64,000 nt of DNA, taken from contig JAKBAV010000004.1 in the NCBI GenBank assembly GCA_021826225.1, forward strand, positions 1 through 64,000, written 5' to 3'. The notes under the pieces were generated by a model. The model was given only the letters and a program-made list of their open reading frames with translations. It was not told where the DNA came from and made no database searches. Both the position numbers and the translations under genes were made by a program. Source of the stretch: Pseudomonadota bacterium (GTDB lineage: Bacteria; Pseudomonadota; Alphaproteobacteria; Acetobacterales; Acetobacteraceae). Of this stretch, positions 62,934 through 64,000 are shown one piece after another. The number at the start of each line of letters is the position of its first letter. The stretch's first letter is position 1.

Positions 62934-63932
62934 TTAGCGCGGCAGGGCCCGCAGGCGGGGGATGACGGCTTTCAGCAGTTCCAGGCTTTTCCAGCCTTCC
63001 GCCGGGGGAAAGCCGCCGACCAGTGGCTGGAAGCCGAACATGCCCTTATCCTCGACCTTATCGGCATTGGCGACCAACTCATCCGGTGTCCATACCGCGA
63101 ACATGCCGGAGCGCCGCAGGGCTTCGAGGTTATCGAGCCCCTTGAAGGGCGAATTGGTGTTTTCCTCCTGCGCCGCCCATTTGGCGTATTCCGATACGAC
63201 ATGGAGCGCGTGCGGTTCGAGGATCGACCAGGTGCGGTCAGGGTCATCCGAGAGCATGATGATGCCGGGCAAACGGTGGCACGGGCGGGTGTAGTTGCCG
63301 GGTTCGCGGCCGAGCCTGCGGCATTCCTCCTCGTAGAGCGGAATGATGTCGGCGCGCATCGGCCCGAAGCCAACGCCAAGCCGGGCCGCGCGTTTGGCCG
63401 AGGCCGCCACGCCGCCGCCGGCGAAGACGATGTTTTCCGGCTTCTGCACGGGCAGCGGGCGGATGAAGACGGGGCGGCCATTGGCCTCGAAACGCTCGCC
63501 GCGCAAGGCGCGCAATATGGTTTCGATGCCCTCGTCGAGCAGGCGGCCGCGATCCTTCATCGCGGCCCCGAACATCTGGAATTCGAACGGCACGTAGCCG
63601 GCGCCGAAAATGACCTGGAGGCGGCCATTGCTCATGAGATCCGCGATGGCGATCTGCTCGGCGATTTTCACCGGGTCGTGCAGCGGCAGGATGACCGCGC
63701 CAAGGCCGATGGTAACGCGGCGGGTGACCGCCGCGATGCCGCCGGCCATGACGAACGGGGCCGGAAGGTAGCCATCCTCCGCGCCGTGATGCTCCATGAG
63801 CCCGATGCGGTCAACGCCGATTTCATCGGCATAGCGCGCCATTTCCAGCGCGGCGCCGTAGAGTTGTTGCACGGGCGTGCCCCATGCGGGCGCACGCATG
63901 TCGAAGGAGACGGCTGTCATGATCGGGGTCAT
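62934..63932 (-). CDS. LLM-class flavin-dependent oxidoreductase
   Basis: A 332-residue luciferase-like TIM-barrel protein: VDRIGLMEHHGAEDGY, GAVILPLHDPVKIAEQIAIADLMSNGRLQVIFGAG and RPVFIRPLPVQKP. It would use reduced flavin (FMN or F420-like) to oxidise a substrate. Its TAA stop codon is the right-hand copy of the MITE target duplication, so the extreme C-terminus may have been altered by insertion. It is probably part of the same catabolic neighbourhood. Confidence 0.9.
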   Translation of the reverse strand: MTPIMTAVSFDMRAPAWGTPVQQLYGAALEMARYADEIGVDRIGLMEHHGAEDGYLPAPFVMAGGIAAVTRRVTIGLGAVILPLHDPVKIAEQIAIADLMSNGRLQVIFGAGYVPFEFQMFGAAMKDRGRLLDEGIETILRALRGERFEANGRPVFIRPLPVQKPENIVFAGGGVAASAKRAARLGVGFGPMRADIIPLYEEECRRLGREPGNYTRPCHRLPGIIMLSDDPDRTWSILEPHALHVVSEYAKWAAQEENTNSPFKGLDNLEALRRSGMFAVWTPDELVANADKVEDKGMFGFQPLVGGFPPAEGWKSLELLKAVIPRLRALPR

Positions 63933-64000
63933 GGCGTAGTCTTACGAGGCAAGCCAGAATGCTGCAACAGTTCAGGCCGGCGCGATGGTGGTGCCGCGCT

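Overview
The window looks like chromosomal DNA of an alphaproteobacterium, most likely a member of the Acetobacteraceae or a close relative. This is judged from gene content: an AarC-type succinyl-CoA:acetate CoA-transferase, a bacterial Hint-domain surface protein, an aldehyde dehydrogenase paired with a cytochrome c, DUF2849/DUF934 sulfite-reductase genes and a xanthomonadin-like aryl polyene cluster, all in GC-rich sequence. No species can be named from the sequence alone.

Layout. 1-3.9 kb: a permease, ferredoxin and M24-peptidase operon divergent from a MocR-type regulator. 3.9-12.8 kb: stress membrane protein, MipA-like outer-membrane protein, sulfur assimilation genes (cysE, a DUF2849-sulfite reductase fusion, DUF934, cysK), a Hint-domain protein and hemN. 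13-19.8 kb: an AcoR-like regulator without its GAFTGA segment, divergent from an aldehyde dehydrogenase, then cytochrome c, a CBS protein and an FtsH paralogue. 19.8-21.3 kb: the CoA-transferase.

21.5-32.6 kb is an 11-kb integrated element that has split a host tRNA-Leu(UAA) gene in its anticodon loop. The 3' half lies at 21446-21511 and the 5' half at 32576-32613. The element carries a tyrosine recombinase, a short MobF relaxase with a tiny gene upstream, an ArdC remnant, a RES/Xre toxin-antitoxin pair, a dioxygenase-HEPN gene pair, an AAA/DUF4143 ATPase and a complete, different tRNA-Leu(UAA) interrupted by a 227-nt group I intron. The intron sits exactly where the element's own integration core would be. 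The simplest reading is that the element destroys a host tRNA gene and supplies a spliced replacement that its integrase cannot use as a target.

32.6-42 kb: a bifunctional penicillin-binding protein, acetate kinase, polysaccharide deacetylase, GH1 beta-glucosidase, two dehydrogenases, and a LysR regulator divergent from a TDT transporter. 42.1-58.1 kb: a xanthomonadin/aryl-polyene-type pigment cluster (chorismatase, halogenase-like flavoprotein, glycosyltransferase, ketosynthases, dehydratases, reductase, acyltransferase, LolA-like carrier, MMPL exporter, ligase, acyl carrier protein) interrupted by a cation/proton antiporter. It includes an unfamiliar protein with a papain-like NC motif. 58.5-64 kb: glutathione transferase, DUF938 methyltransferase, enoyl-CoA hydratase, amidohydrolase, SnoaL-like protein, a 143-bp palindromic MITE, and a luciferase-like flavin oxidoreductase.
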